Assembly: GCA_943331005.2 (NCBI GenBank)
Contig: CALQJX020000018.1
Location: forward strand, 24,349-88,348
DNA length: 64,000 nucleotides
Source of the DNA: Bordetella parapertussis
GTDB lineage: Bacteria; Bacteroidota; Bacteroidia; Chitinophagales; Chitinophagaceae
Reading direction: 5' to 3'
Under the pieces are notes generated by a model, which saw only the letters and a list, made by a program, of their open reading frames with translations, did no database searches and was not told the origin of the DNA. The translations under genes were made by a program, and so were the position numbers. Numbering within the stretch: position 1 is the stretch's first letter; each line of letters begins with the position of its first letter. Below, in pieces: positions 16,806 through 27,313 of the stretch.

Positions 16806-19800
16806 CTATTCATAGAGCAGCCTGGCGGTATGCCTGGTGCCGTCTACTACCATATATATAATATACACTCCTTTAGGTCTGCGTGCTGAAGCGAATGTGG
16901 TGCTGTTGTTCCATTGGGTAGCTGTAGCCGAGCCTGTTTCCATTATTTTGCCAGCTATGTCAGTAATGGTGAGTTGCATTTCTTTTCCGGCATCAGCATG
17001 CCAGTTAATAGTGAAACTACCATTGTGGGTAGGGTTGGGGTAAATGTTGCTGATGCTACTGCTATTTATCCAGTAAATAGTTTGCTCCGGCAATACCACA
17101 CTGCTGCCATCCTTCATCCGGGCGGTGAGTCTGTAATGCACCGGAGTACCCGAAGCCAGATTGCCAGCTGCATCATTATAGGTATATTGTTGTCCGTATA
17201 TGTTGCGGGCAGCCGTATTGCTGATGAGGGTGTAACTACTGTTGTCTATGGCTCTTTCCAGCGTGTAATGGTCGGCAATGCCATCCAGATAGGAGGTCCA
17301 GTTCACAGCAGCATACCAGCTTCCTGCCATTGATGCAGAGAATTTTACCAGATTGCGTGCAGAGTCATCTGAGCTTATTTTTCTGAATGGTGAATAATAG
17401 CTTGTACTGCTGTTGGTCATATGCCATTGCAGTCTGTAGTAGCGTACAGGCAGGTTGTTGTAGCTGGTGGTATCAGTTACTACATAGTTTGCAGTATCGG
17501 TTTGCAGGCTATTTACCGTTGTGAGGTCTGTAAAATGTATACCACTATCCGATCTTTGAACGGTATAGCTGCTTACCTGCTTGTCTATATGAGATTGCCA
17601 TAGTAGCTGAGTATTGTTTCCACTTCTGAATGCGAGGAAGTTCAGATAATCTTTTCCGGCAGGCATATCTGCTATAGGGCCGCCATTGTTCAACCACATC
17701 TCAGAAAGCTGCTGCACATTAACCTCTGCCCGATAGCCGCTTTTGTAGGGCACCCAATTCATGTTGTTGTATGGGATGTAGGAGAACTGTCCGCCGGTAT
17801 CATCGTTCAGCGATCCGTTCTCAGCTGCTTTGTTGTTGTTGCTGTATTGTGTAAGTCCCAACGAATAGGCATCTGCGACCGGGGTGCAGGAAGGGCAGGT
17901 AGTATCATTAACCACTGCTGCAACGTCTTTATCTTCAAGATACAGTTGCAGCTTTGTGTTTGTAGTAGTGGTGTTCTCGCTACTCATTACATAGCTGCGT
18001 GGCATTATAAATTGAGTTAGCCCCGGATTGTACAGGGTGTCGTGTTGGTAAAGCGTTGTGGTAATATTGCCGATATTCTTTGATGGTTGTATGGCGGCTA
18101 TCAAGGCATCGTTTGCGGTGATGCTGTTCCAGACACCTGTAGCGGGTGTATTGCTCACTATGGTATTCTTTACCGGAAGTATTGAGGCGCTGTTTTCATA
18201 AATATGTATGTCGTCCAGTGCCAATCCTTCAAAACTTACGGCAGGGTCGGCAAAGAGTACGAAGCGCAGGTGCATTGTTTTGCCTGCCGGTGGTTGTGGC
18301 AGGCTGGTTGTAGCTACATGCCAGCGGGTGAAGCCGATCGTGTTCCAGATAACAAAGGTAGAATCGTACCAGTTGTATCCTTGTCCTGCATCTTTCAGTT
18401 TATTCCAGACTGTTCCGTCAAATGAATATTCCAGGTAGGCGCCATCGCAAAGTATGTTACCACAGTTTTCCAGATCCTGTGCCATGCTGAAGCTGAGCAT
18501 TGGTGTGCTGAGCGATGATATGTCGAAACATGGAGTGTATAGGTAAGACCTTTCCAGATTGTTGTACCTGCCGGTAAGATTGGTTTTCCATGCCTTGGTG
18601 CCGCTTGCCGATTTATGTATTCCCGGTGACGCAGGCGTACCATATTGCCATGAGCTCAGGAAACCATCGGCATAATACCCACCGTCATTCGCCTCAAAGT
18701 TTTCAAGATACGGATAGGATGCAATTATCTGGCTATTACGGAAATCGTATTGGGGCAAACTGTCGTTAGGTTGGTAGGAATCGCCGTCTGCAGCAAGCCA
18801 TATCTTTAATTGGTGGGTAGGGCTAGTGCCTATGTTCAGCAATTGCGGAAAGGTGAAATTGATAGAATCTTTTGCTTTTACAGAATCTAAAGTTGCACTG
18901 TAGGTTGTGCCGCCATCCATACTGTAGAACAGCTGTATATTGCGTAGAGTGCTATTTACTCCGTTCTTTACTTTTACCGTAAGAGGTACACTTGCAGTAA
19001 GTCCGCAATTGTTGGGCAAAGGCGATACTACTCCCGCAAGTATGGCATCATTGGTTACAGTATACATCCTGAAGTTATCAATGGTCATACCACAACCATA
19101 GTTCCTGTCGGCAATAATAGAAGAGTCATTCTGGCCAAATGCAACCTGTGTGCTGGTAGAGAAATTGGCATTATTCTTTCTTACAATATCGGTAAGAGAC
19201 AGTGAGCGTACATTGCGAACGTAACCCGGGTAAGCAGTAAGGTCGTATTGATGCATAGGCTGCCAGGAGGCAACATCATTGGCACGGGCCATTACCAGAT
19301 TGCCGGAAGTAATGGCTGGATTGCCATGCAGCAGATAGTCGAAATCAACCCTGATCTCAGTAGTGGCAGTATCGTAGGCAGAAAGGTTGAAGGTGCCGCT
19401 GAGTATGTTGCTACTGCCATGGTGCATAGGCATGAACTGATCCAGACTTATAGAACGATTGCCGGTGATAGTAAGATCTGAAGATATGTTTGAACGAAGT
19501 CTGCCGGAATCATCGTCGTTGAAATAGTCCCAATGTGCATTGGGAGATATGCCTATGGAGTCGTGCGAAACAGCGATCTTATCCATACTCTCAAATCCGT
19601 CTGTAAACTGATCAGTGAGATCTAAAGGATCATTGGGCAGGCATTTTATGTGATGTTTAACAGTGTCGTTGATGTGTTGAGGGTCTGTAAGGGTAGTATT
19701 GGTAATGGCTGTAGTAATGGCATAATCTCCGGGTGTGGCAAAAGAAATGCCGGGTATGGCTATGTCGATGGTGCCATTTGCGGGTATCACTATACCGGGG

Positions 19801-22433
19801 TTCACCAGGGTTTGCCAGGCACCACTGTTTATTTTATAGGATAAAGTATAGTTGCTGCATGTACTGTTGTAGAGGCTGCGTATGCGCACACTGAGGGTAG
19901 ATGATGCGCCCGGTGCAGTGCTGGTAAGTAGCCTGCCACTGGCGGGCGATACTATTTTTTCTGCCATCAGGTCTCCTGCTGATGCCGGTAAGAGGCAGTT
20001 GCCATTATTGGCAAGGGCGGTTAAAGCCAGACTTCTGTAGCCTCTTCTACCATTCATTAATGGTTGCACTGCTACAATGGAGGGTTTTATAAGGGACATG
20101 CCACTGAAGGAATAAGTAGTATCTGATACGGTATCTACTACCTGCATGGCAGGGCCTATCTTTTTCAATACTTCATAGCCTGTAGCTCCACCAATCGGAG
20201 ACCAATGGATATTTACATAACCGGGGCACTGAGCAGAGGCTAGAGCTAAGACCGGCTGTGAGCTGATGGTGAAACTCTGAGAGGTTACAATTTCGCTAGT
20301 GCCGTTTCTAGCTACTCTTACTTTGCATTTTGCTGCATTTATGCCTGCGGGCAGCACTCCCTGATAATGTGCATTTGCGGCTAATGCATTATTCAATGTG
20401 GTCCAGTTGGCGCCATCGTCATAGGATATGGCAACATTATAAGTATTGCCATCGGGTATTGCATTCCAGAAGATACGAAGGCTGTCATTATTCGAAATAG
20501 ATTCTCCGCCCAGTGGATAGGTGAGTTCCAGTTGTTTGGGTATAATATCGTAGGTGACCGCAAAATGTTGCGGGCCAAAGGGTATGTTGAATCCCTTTAC
20601 TTTTATAGTATAGGTGCCTGCCGTAGGGTTGTTTATGGTTACCTGCTCCACATTGTTCAGGTGGTCGGGTTTTTCTATGGCAATATTCAATGCGTTTGCT
20701 GCAGATCCATCCAGCCCAAGAGGCAGATGATTGCTGCCTGTAGAATTGGCAACACTCAGATCCAGATCGTTGATGAGCTGTATTGTTGATGACGGACTTG
20801 CCGGAACGTCGTTCCAGCAGAGCATTACTTTTGTTTGTGCAGTACCTGCAGGTATTGTTATGATAAATGTTTGAGAGTCGCCAGTGCTGATATTACCAGT
20901 GAAGAAACGGTTGTTGTCCATTATCTGCAGCGATCTGCCAATGTCCATCATACCAAATCCATAGCTATAGTCGGGCCCTGAATTGCCCAGATCCATGGCG
21001 CCATTCAGCAAAATTGTTTTCAGCAGGTCTGCCCGTGGCTGTGTGCCTCCGTGGGTTTGTTTGTAACGTTGTGTTAGTACAGCCAGACCGCTTGCCACCT
21101 GTGGCGATGCCATACTGGTGCCACTTGCCCATCCATAGGTGTTGTTGCGCAAGCCTGAATATACATTTGAGCCAACAGCTACAATGTCCGGTTTGAGCCT
21201 GCCATCTCTTACCGGCCCTCTGGACTGGTCTGTGGCTTGCTCATAGTTGTGAGTGGTACTACCTACAACTATTACGTTTTTGGATGGCTGATAGCCACCA
21301 CCCACTGTAGCATATCCTGGGGCATAAGGCGGGCAGTTTATTTTGCCGTCATTACCTGCAGCAAATACGTGCTGTACCAACGGGTATTGTATAGCCATGG
21401 TATCCAGGAAACGGGAATAGAGGTCGTACACACCAAAATAGCTGCATTCACCTTCCATTACTGTATAGGAATTATTGGTAATGGTCATGTTGTGTTCCTG
21501 AAACATGGTACCGGTTGCAGAAAGCACATTGCTGAAGAAGAAGTTGATAAGCGATACCTTGGGTGCCATGCTTGCTACCAGAGGATTGAGAATGGCAGCT
21601 CCACCGGTAATACAATTGATATGAATACCATGATTGGTGACCATTGCCGGATTGAAATTCAGGATCCTGTCAGTTACATCCGTATGATATATACCCGATG
21701 TATTATCACCAACGCCAACTGTTACACTGTCGCCATTTAGTCCCATGCCGCCCCATATGGGTGTCTTTATCGCTGTGTTGCCCTTCACCGCAGGTATAGA
21801 TTGCAGATCCAAGGGTGCAAGATCTGTTAGGGGGCTGATATACCTGACTGCATACCATCCTGCCAGATTCCGCAGCATTGTTGCAGGTAGAGTAATGTTG
21901 TAATAGCCATATGCTTCTTTGTCGCCATGCTCCACCTGCCCGCTCAGGCTGGTAATGAATGAACGCAGCGTGGTTTCAGAGGTGCCTTCGTATAAAGATA
22001 GCAATACTTTGATCGATCCTTTTTCTACTGCGCTTTTATGCCACAGGTATTCATCGGCTTTCCATTCAGGTTGTACATCTGTAATACTCAGCAGAGGGAT
22101 ACCACTCATTTTGGCTTTTGCTGGTTTACCGGTTATGATGGCTGTGTAAGTGTATTCGGGTATATAATCGAGCAGTTTTATGCCATTGGCTGCCAATGCA
22201 GTTTTCTGTTCTGCAGAAAGTGCACCTGACAATTGCAACAATACCTGCGCGGGTTGCTCAGTAGCACCCTGCCGGCTAAGGCTTTCCAACCATTGGTCTG
22301 CATTATTTACAGGTATGAAATTGCCTGATTTCAGTCTGATAGGGTAGCCGGTGCCACTGTTCTGTGCATAGCTCTTTGCTGCTACCAACATCAAAACACA
22401 TAGCAAAACCTGCCGGATAGATAAATTCATCAT
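16806..22433 (-). CDS. very large subtilisin-like (S8) protease with T9SS sorting domain
   Basis: 1875 residues. After a signal peptide (1-23, 'AKSYAQ') and a prodomain-like region comes an S8 catalytic domain with Asp243 ('VGVGDNTSG'), His268 ('NHGIH'), oxyanion Asn361 ('AAGNDG') and Ser440 ('GTSMASP'). Behind it lie a jelly-roll domain (about 510-640), Ig/fibronectin-like repeats and at least two MAM-like or jelly-roll carbohydrate-binding-type regions around 960-1130 and 1250-1430. The last 75 residues ('IYPNPTHNGSF', 'PKGVYIIYMV') are a T9SS sorting domain. The protein should be exported and either anchored or released, degrading external protein. The gene is alone on its strand, 74 nt upstream of dapF. 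Confidence 0.88.
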   Translation of the reverse strand: MMNLSIRQVLLCVLMLVAAKSYAQNSGTGYPIRLKSGNFIPVNNADQWLESLSRQGATEQPAQVLLQLSGALSAEQKTALAANGIKLLDYIPEYTYTAIITGKPAKAKMSGIPLLSITDVQPEWKADEYLWHKSAVEKGSIKVLLSLYEGTSETTLRSFITSLSGQVEHGDKEAYGYYNITLPATMLRNLAGWYAVRYISPLTDLAPLDLQSIPAVKGNTAIKTPIWGGMGLNGDSVTVGVGDNTSGIYHTDVTDRILNFNPAMVTNHGIHINCITGGAAILNPLVASMAPKVSLINFFFSNVLSATGTMFQEHNMTITNNSYTVMEGECSYFGVYDLYSRFLDTMAIQYPLVQHVFAAGNDGKINCPPYAPGYATVGGGYQPSKNVIVVGSTTHNYEQATDQSRGPVRDGRLKPDIVAVGSNVYSGLRNNTYGWASGTSMASPQVASGLAVLTQRYKQTHGGTQPRADLLKTILLNGAMDLGNSGPDYSYGFGMMDIGRSLQIMDNNRFFTGNISTGDSQTFIITIPAGTAQTKVMLCWNDVPASPSSTIQLINDLDLSVANSTGSNHLPLGLDGSAANALNIAIEKPDHLNNVEQVTINNPTAGTYTIKVKGFNIPFGPQHFAVTYDIIPKQLELTYPLGGESISNNDSLRIFWNAIPDGNTYNVAISYDDGANWTTLNNALAANAHYQGVLPAGINAAKCKVRVARNGTSEIVTSQSFTISSQPVLALASAQCPGYVNIHWSPIGGATGYEVLKKIGPAMQVVDTVSDTTYSFSGMSLIKPSIVAVQPLMNGRRGYRSLALTALANNGNCLLPASAGDLMAEKIVSPASGRLLTSTAPGASSTLSVRIRSLYNSTCSNYTLSYKINSGAWQTLVNPGIVIPANGTIDIAIPGISFATPGDYAITTAITNTTLTDPQHINDTVKHHIKCLPNDPLDLTDQFTDGFESMDKIAVSHDSIGISPNAHWDYFNDDDSGRLRSNISSDLTITGNRSISLDQFMPMHHGSSNILSGTFNLSAYDTATTEIRVDFDYLLHGNPAITSGNLVMARANDVASWQPMHQYDLTAYPGYVRNVRSLSLTDIVRKNNANFSTSTQVAFGQNDSSIIADRNYGCGMTIDNFRMYTVTNDAILAGVVSPLPNNCGLTASVPLTVKVKNGVNSTLRNIQLFYSMDGGTTYSATLDSVKAKDSINFTFPQLLNIGTSPTHQLKIWLAADGDSYQPNDSLPQYDFRNSQIIASYPYLENFEANDGGYYADGFLSSWQYGTPASPGIHKSASGTKAWKTNLTGRYNNLERSYLYTPCFDISSLSTPMLSFSMAQDLENCGNILCDGAYLEYSFDGTVWNKLKDAGQGYNWYDSTFVIWNTIGFTRWHVATTSLPQPPAGKTMHLRFVLFADPAVSFEGLALDDIHIYENSASILPVKNTIVSNTPATGVWNSITANDALIAAIQPSKNIGNITTTLYQHDTLYNPGLTQFIMPRSYVMSSENTTTTNTKLQLYLEDKDVAAVVNDTTCPSCTPVADAYSLGLTQYSNNNKAAENGSLNDDTGGQFSYIPYNNMNWVPYKSGYRAEVNVQQLSEMWLNNGGPIADMPAGKDYLNFLAFRSGNNTQLLWQSHIDKQVSSYTVQRSDSGIHFTDLTTVNSLQTDTANYVVTDTTSYNNLPVRYYRLQWHMTNSSTSYYSPFRKISSDDSARNLVKFSASMAGSWYAAVNWTSYLDGIADHYTLERAIDNSSYTLISNTAARNIYGQQYTYNDAAGNLASGTPVHYRLTARMKDGSSVVLPEQTIYWINSSSISNIYPNPTHNGSFTINWHADAGKEMQLTITDIAGKIMETGSATATQWNNSTTFASARRPKGVYIIYMVVDGTRHTARLLYE

Positions 22434-22650
22434 TGCTGTAATGCCAATATTTTGGCACTATAAATATCACGAATTTTTAGGGGAATGAACACAAAAAGTT
22501 AGTTCTCGTTTCAGGGGCAGAATGAACAACTTTTAGTTTCATTTAACAGCCGTTTCTTCATTTTTGTGCGATGTTGGTTATCTTTATTCTAACCTACACT
22601 ATTCTTTTGTATGTGATTTTTATTAAATTGATACAAGGGACTTACTTACT

Positions 22651-24936
22651 ATGACCAACCTTCCGCCACTCATATCAGATCTTGCCCTTGTCATGGGTGC
22701 CGCCGCTGTTGTAATACTTGTATTCAAGCGGTTGAAGCAACCTATGGTTTTGGGGTATATACTGGCAGGGGTGCTCGTAGGTCCCAATTTTCCTTTGTTT
22801 CCCAGTGTAGCAGATGCCGAAAGCATAGAGGTATGGGCACAGATAGGGGTTATAGTACTGTTGTTTTGTCTGGGATTGGAGTTCAGTTTCAAAAAATTGT
22901 TGCGGGTAGGAGGGGCTGCATCTGTTACCTCACTCACCCAGGTGGTGGTGATGTTGCTGCTCGGATTCGGAACTGGTGTGCTGCTGGGCTGGCAGGTTAC
23001 AGATTGTATATTTCTGGGAGCCATGGTGTCTATTTCTTCCACTACTATCATCATCAGGGCTTTCGAGGAACTGGGAGTAAAAGAAAAGAAGTTTGTTGGG
23101 CTGGTATTCGGGGTGCTGGTAGTGCAGGATCTGGTGGCTATCCTCATGCTGGTGTTGCTGCCCACCTTTGCATTGAGCAGTAGTCTCACCGGTTTGTCGC
23201 TCATAATGCCCATAGGTGAGCTGGTCTTCTTTCTGGTGCTCTGGTTTGTATCTGGTATTTTCTTTTTGCCCACTATACTGCGCAAAGCGGGAAAGTTCAT
23301 GAACAACGAGATGTTGCTCATTACCTCACTGGCACTCTGTTTTCTGATGGTAGTACTGGCAACCGGTGCGGGTTTTTCTCCTGCATTGGGCGCTTTCATC
23401 ATGGGTTCTATTCTGGCAGAAACGCCATTGGGTAGTAAAATTGATCATCTATCTATGTCTATCAAAGACATGTTCGGTGCTGTTTTCTTTGTGTCTGTGG
23501 GCATGATGATCGACTTGTCTATTGTTCCCCAATACTGGCCTCAGATACTATTGATTACTGTGGTTGTACTTATTGGTCAGCCGGTAAGTGCCATAATAGG
23601 TGCTCTGCTTTCCCGCCAGCCATTGAAGATTTCTGTGCAGGCAGGTATGAGTTTATCTCAGATAGGGGAGTTCTCCTTTATTATTGCCACTATGGGGCTT
23701 AGTATGCAGCTCACCAGTTCCTATCTCTATCCCATAGCTATTGCAGTATCTGCACTTACTACGTTTACTACTCCCTACATGATCAGGTTATCTACCCCGC
23801 TTTACTGGTTGCTGAATAAAAAGCTCCCTAAAAACTGGATAGCAGCTATAGACAAATACAGCAGTGAAGGGCAGGCAGTAAAACCCACCAGCGAATGGAA
23901 TAAATATGTCACTTATTACCTCATTCAGGTAGTCATTTACGCAATTCTGGTTGTTGGTGCCGTGCTGGTAGTGACTAAGGTTGCATTACCGGCATTAGGC
24001 AAAATGGTAGATTCTCAGTTTATAAGATTAGTAGCTGCTGCTCTTACTATACTTATTGTATCTCCGTTCTTGTGGGCGTTGGCTGTGAGGAAAATGTTAC
24101 CGGTAATAGAGGCCCGGTTATGGGAGTCGAAATATTACAGGGGGCCAATGGTTGTGTTGCAACTGGTTCGCTTTCTGATCACGTTGGTCATCCTTGGGTT
24201 CATAGTGCACAATATAGTTTCTTATATGTGGGCATTATCTTTGCTCATCCTCACAGTTATTCTGCTCGTATTCAATTACAAAAGGCTGCAGCAGGTGCAT
24301 GCATGGGTAGAGCGCAGATTCATAACCAACCTGCATGAAAAAGAACGGCTGGATCGCAAAGAGAGTGGGGCGCACCTTACTCCCTGGGATGCGCATATTA
24401 CCAGTTTTTCCGTTTCTCCCGATTTCAAAGGTGTAGGAATGACTCTTATGGAATTGAAATTAAGAGAAGATTATGGCGTAAATGTAGCCATGATCAGACG
24501 TGGAGATCTTACCATTCAGGCTCCCGGCAGAGGGGTACAAGTATATCCGGATGATACCTTGTACATAATAGGAACCGATGAACAGGTGCTGGCATTTAAG
24601 GATTATCTTATTGAGAACAGTCCGGCAAGAATGAAAAAAATATTGCCTGAAGACGAACTTACCCTGCAACAAATAGAGGTTGAGGAAGGCTCTGCACTGG
24701 TAGGTAAGTCTATAAAGCAGTCTGAGATAAGAGAAAGAACAAAGGGACTGATAGTAGGTATAGAAAGAGACGGACAAAGGTTACTGAATCCCGAATCTTA
24801 TGTAACATTGCAGGCCAATGATGTGCTTTGGATAGTGGGCAACACCAAAAGGATCATGGTTTTTGAGAAGACCATGTCTAAAACAAATCGCACAGAAGAG
24901 GGTGTCTTAGTAGCCGCTGTTCCGGCAAAAGCGTAA
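22651..24936 (+). CDS. CPA2-family cation:proton antiporter with C-terminal RCK_C domains
   Basis: 761 residues. Residues 5-385 form the Na/H exchanger membrane domain with about 12 helices. The antiporter motif 'LGLEFSFKKLLRVGG' near 75 and 'GFSPALGAFIMGSILAETP' near 240 are typical of KefB/KefC-like CPA2 members. More helices lie at 420-560, and two TrkA_C/RCK_C-type regulatory domains at about 590-665 and 675-755 ('TLYIIGTDEQVLAF', 'DVLWIVGNTKRIMVF'). No full NAD-binding TrkA_N domain is seen, unlike KefC. It exchanges K+ or Na+ for H+. A lipoprotein gene follows by 13 nt. Confidence 0.85.
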   Translation: MTNLPPLISDLALVMGAAAVVILVFKRLKQPMVLGYILAGVLVGPNFPLFPSVADAESIEVWAQIGVIVLLFCLGLEFSFKKLLRVGGAASVTSLTQVVVMLLLGFGTGVLLGWQVTDCIFLGAMVSISSTTIIIRAFEELGVKEKKFVGLVFGVLVVQDLVAILMLVLLPTFALSSSLTGLSLIMPIGELVFFLVLWFVSGIFFLPTILRKAGKFMNNEMLLITSLALCFLMVVLATGAGFSPALGAFIMGSILAETPLGSKIDHLSMSIKDMFGAVFFVSVGMMIDLSIVPQYWPQILLITVVVLIGQPVSAIIGALLSRQPLKISVQAGMSLSQIGEFSFIIATMGLSMQLTSSYLYPIAIAVSALTTFTTPYMIRLSTPLYWLLNKKLPKNWIAAIDKYSSEGQAVKPTSEWNKYVTYYLIQVVIYAILVVGAVLVVTKVALPALGKMVDSQFIRLVAAALTILIVSPFLWALAVRKMLPVIEARLWESKYYRGPMVVLQLVRFLITLVILGFIVHNIVSYMWALSLLILTVILLVFNYKRLQQVHAWVERRFITNLHEKERLDRKESGAHLTPWDAHITSFSVSPDFKGVGMTLMELKLREDYGVNVAMIRRGDLTIQAPGRGVQVYPDDTLYIIGTDEQVLAFKDYLIENSPARMKKILPEDELTLQQIEVEEGSALVGKSIKQSEIRERTKGLIVGIERDGQRLLNPESYVTLQANDVLWIVGNTKRIMVFEKTMSKTNRTEEGVLVAAVPAKA

Positions 24937-24949
24937 AACAGATTCTATT

Positions 24950-25510
24950 ATGAGAGCAAAATATCTACACTTTTTACTGGTTCCTTTTTTGTTGCTGCTG
25001 TTGCAGGCCTGCCATCATCGTATGGTGCCTGTTTCAAAATCTGCTATCATCTACGATCAGCCAACTGACCGCACCCGATACTCTGAAGATCCGTTTGGTA
25101 CAGTATCTATAAAAGGGAAATGGGAGGCTGGTAAATACAATAAAGCCAGTCACCAGCAATATTTCTATCATAAGGATACAGTTACCTTGATCGTATCAAT
25201 TGGTGCATGCAGTACTTTCCCTTTTGCCAAAAATGGCCTCAGCGGCTATGATTTTGTAAAGAAGTATTTTGATGTAGAAGCTAAGTATCAGGCTATGCTG
25301 GAGCAAAAAGCCAATTTGCTGGTAGAAGATGAAGCTAACAAATACATGATATGGGTGGTTCGTCAGGATGGTATAGATCAGTACTTCCTTTGTGGTGCAA
25401 AAGATTGCAGTTGCAACAAACCTGTATACAATGCCATCACGCTGAAGAGCAGAAAATATGATGCAGAGAAAGCAAAGGCATTCCTGAAAGAGACATTCAT
25501 GGCGCTCTGA
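24950..25510 (+). CDS. lipoprotein of unknown function
   Basis: 186 residues with a lipoprotein signal (LLQAC, Cys21). The mature part has four further cysteines in 'LCGAKDCSC' and 'GACSTF' and no domain I recognise. Positive charge is high after residue 125 and the gene ends on an amphipathic helix ('YDAEKAKAFLKETF'). It lies 13 nt after the antiporter gene and 12 nt before the MFS gene on the same strand, so the three look cotranscribed. No function is proposed. Confidence 0.7.
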   Translation: MRAKYLHFLLVPFLLLLLQACHHRMVPVSKSAIIYDQPTDRTRYSEDPFGTVSIKGKWEAGKYNKASHQQYFYHKDTVTLIVSIGACSTFPFAKNGLSGYDFVKKYFDVEAKYQAMLEQKANLLVEDEANKYMIWVVRQDGIDQYFLCGAKDCSCNKPVYNAITLKSRKYDAEKAKAFLKETFMAL

Positions 25511-25522
25511 TCCACATGATTG

Positions 25523-26650
25523 ATGAACAGAGCGGTCTTTATCCTCCTTTTTGTTGCAGCTATAGACAGGGTCATTCTGCAGGGTATATATCCTGTGTTG
25601 CCGGTCCTTATAGCCGATCTGGGTGCCAACGCCAGATATAACAGTATTTTTATGGCGGTTACCTATGCTTCTATAGCTGCGGGTTCCTGGCTCACACCCC
25701 GCATACTGGATAGATTCGGCGCAGTTGGCAAGTTGTCAATCATATTATCGTTACTTACTGCCATTTCTCTGCTGGGCATGGGTATGAGCAAGAGTTATTT
25801 TTTTCTACTCATCACCACTTCTCTTTATTGGTTTTTCTGCGGGGTACAGTTAAACATCTATAGCATCATAATGAGCTATGTAAGTCCACCTGAAAAGTCG
25901 GGGCAGAATTTCGGGCTTCTGGCCAATACTGCCATTTTTGGTGCTGTGCTGGGTGGCTTTTTTATGGGCCCTGTTATTCATTATCTGGGCAATTTCTACT
26001 CCTTCCTGCTGTTTGGCATGCTTACTATTGCCGGCAGGTTGGTCATGCTGTTTCCCGGTTTTGATATTGTTTATGCCCGCAATAATGCAATAAAAAGCAA
26101 TTTCAGGATCACTGCCAAAGTATGGTTGTTGCTCATAGTGCTCAATGCCGGTATTATGTTGTCCTTCACCGGTAGGTTCAATCTGTCGCTTATAATGAAG
26201 GAACAGCACTATGGGATAGATGCTATTTCTTCTCTTTTTGCATTGGGCGCCTTGCTTGTATTTCCATTCCCCTATCTGTTTGGGTTATTGTCTCAGAAAA
26301 TATCGGGCAAGTTATTGCTCTTCCTTTCTCTGCTGAGTGTAACTATTGCTATGTTCCTGTTATACAGGTACGATGGCTACACTGCTTTACTAACTACAGG
26401 CTTTCTTATTGGTATCATGACCTATTGCAGCCGGGGTGTGACCCAAAAGATCATTTATGACCTATATCCGCTGAGCGAGCAGAAAAACGCTCAGTCGGTT
26501 TTATCTTCAGCTACCTGGGTTGCGGCTATCATGGGTTTCCTGCTGGTTACTGTCACCTCCGGTCATTTTTCGTTGCAGGGTGTCTCTTTGTTCAGTTTCG
26601 GGGTGGGCGTTTTGTCATTGGTGTTGCTGGTCATTATACCTTTCAGGTAA
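25523..26650 (+). CDS. major facilitator superfamily transporter
   Basis: 375 residues with about eleven or twelve hydrophobic helices. The start is taken at the ATG at 25523; a TTG codon just before it is also in frame. The loop 'RILDRFGAVGK' near residue 60 corresponds to the MFS loop 2-3 motif, and the fold repeats after residue 185. Substrate cannot be inferred. The gene follows the lipoprotein gene by 12 nt and precedes def by 78 nt, the latter having its own promoter-like sequence (TAACTTCG at 26693-26700, one mismatch to TAnnTTTG). Confidence 0.8.
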   Translation: MNRAVFILLFVAAIDRVILQGIYPVLPVLIADLGANARYNSIFMAVTYASIAAGSWLTPRILDRFGAVGKLSIILSLLTAISLLGMGMSKSYFFLLITTSLYWFFCGVQLNIYSIIMSYVSPPEKSGQNFGLLANTAIFGAVLGGFFMGPVIHYLGNFYSFLLFGMLTIAGRLVMLFPGFDIVYARNNAIKSNFRITAKVWLLLIVLNAGIMLSFTGRFNLSLIMKEQHYGIDAISSLFALGALLVFPFPYLFGLLSQKISGKLLLFLSLLSVTIAMFLLYRYDGYTALLTTGFLIGIMTYCSRGVTQKIIYDLYPLSEQKNAQSVLSSATWVAAIMGFLLVTVTSGHFSLQGVSLFSFGVGVLSLVLLVIIPFR

Positions 26651-26728
26651 TAGTATTATCCTGTATTATGTTTCCTTAAAGAAATTTCGCTGTAACTTCG
26701 CACCTTTATTTTTAAAGTAAGCGTATCA

Positions 26729-27307
26729 ATGATTTTACCTGTAGTAGCATATGGCAGCCCCGTGTTGCGCAAAGTTTGTGACGATATTACTCCCGAATAT
26801 CCTGGGTTGGAGAAGTTGCTTGCAGATATGTGGGAAACCGTATACAACAGCAATGGCGTGGGTCTTGCTGCTCCTCAGATCAATAAGCCTATCCGTTTGT
26901 TCATCGTAGATACCATTCAGATAGTAGAAGATTTTGATGACGAGGACAAACGCCAGTATCCGGGCGAAGAGCCGATAAAGCAGGTTTTCATCAATGCGCG
27001 CAAAATTGAAGAAAACGGAAAGCTGTGGCCTTATAACGAAGGATGCCTCAGCATTCCTAAAGTGCGCGAAGACATTCAGCGTCACAGCAATGTTCGTATC
27101 TCTTATCTGGATGAGCATTTTGTAGCTCATGAGCGCGAATTTCATGGTATTACTGCCCGTGTTATTCAGCACGAATACGATCACATAGAGGGTAAACTGT
27201 TTATTGATTACATTTCCCCACTCAAGAAAAGACTGATCAAGAAAAAACTCGACGATATCTCCAAAGGGAAGATACACACCGATTACAGAATGATCTTCAA
27301 CAAGTAA
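26729..27307 (+). CDS. def: peptide deformylase
   Basis: 192 residues. All three family motifs are present: 'GVGLAAPQI' (43-51), 'EGCLSIP' with metal ligand Cys106, and 'QHEYDHIEG' with His148, Glu149 and His152. It removes the formyl group from nascent proteins. The stop codon lies 6 nt from the end of the convergent glycosyltransferase gene. Confidence 0.97.
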   Translation: MILPVVAYGSPVLRKVCDDITPEYPGLEKLLADMWETVYNSNGVGLAAPQINKPIRLFIVDTIQIVEDFDDEDKRQYPGEEPIKQVFINARKIEENGKLWPYNEGCLSIPKVREDIQRHSNVRISYLDEHFVAHEREFHGITARVIQHEYDHIEGKLFIDYISPLKKRLIKKKLDDISKGKIHTDYRMIFNK

Positions 27308-27313
27308 TTCGGG

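Noticed and set aside
22623..23402. Long open frame of 259 codons on the minus strand
   Set aside because: It is fully antisense to the membrane domain of the CPA2 antiporter, is Ser/Thr/Asn/Pro-rich and matches no family; the plus-strand protein is clearly real.
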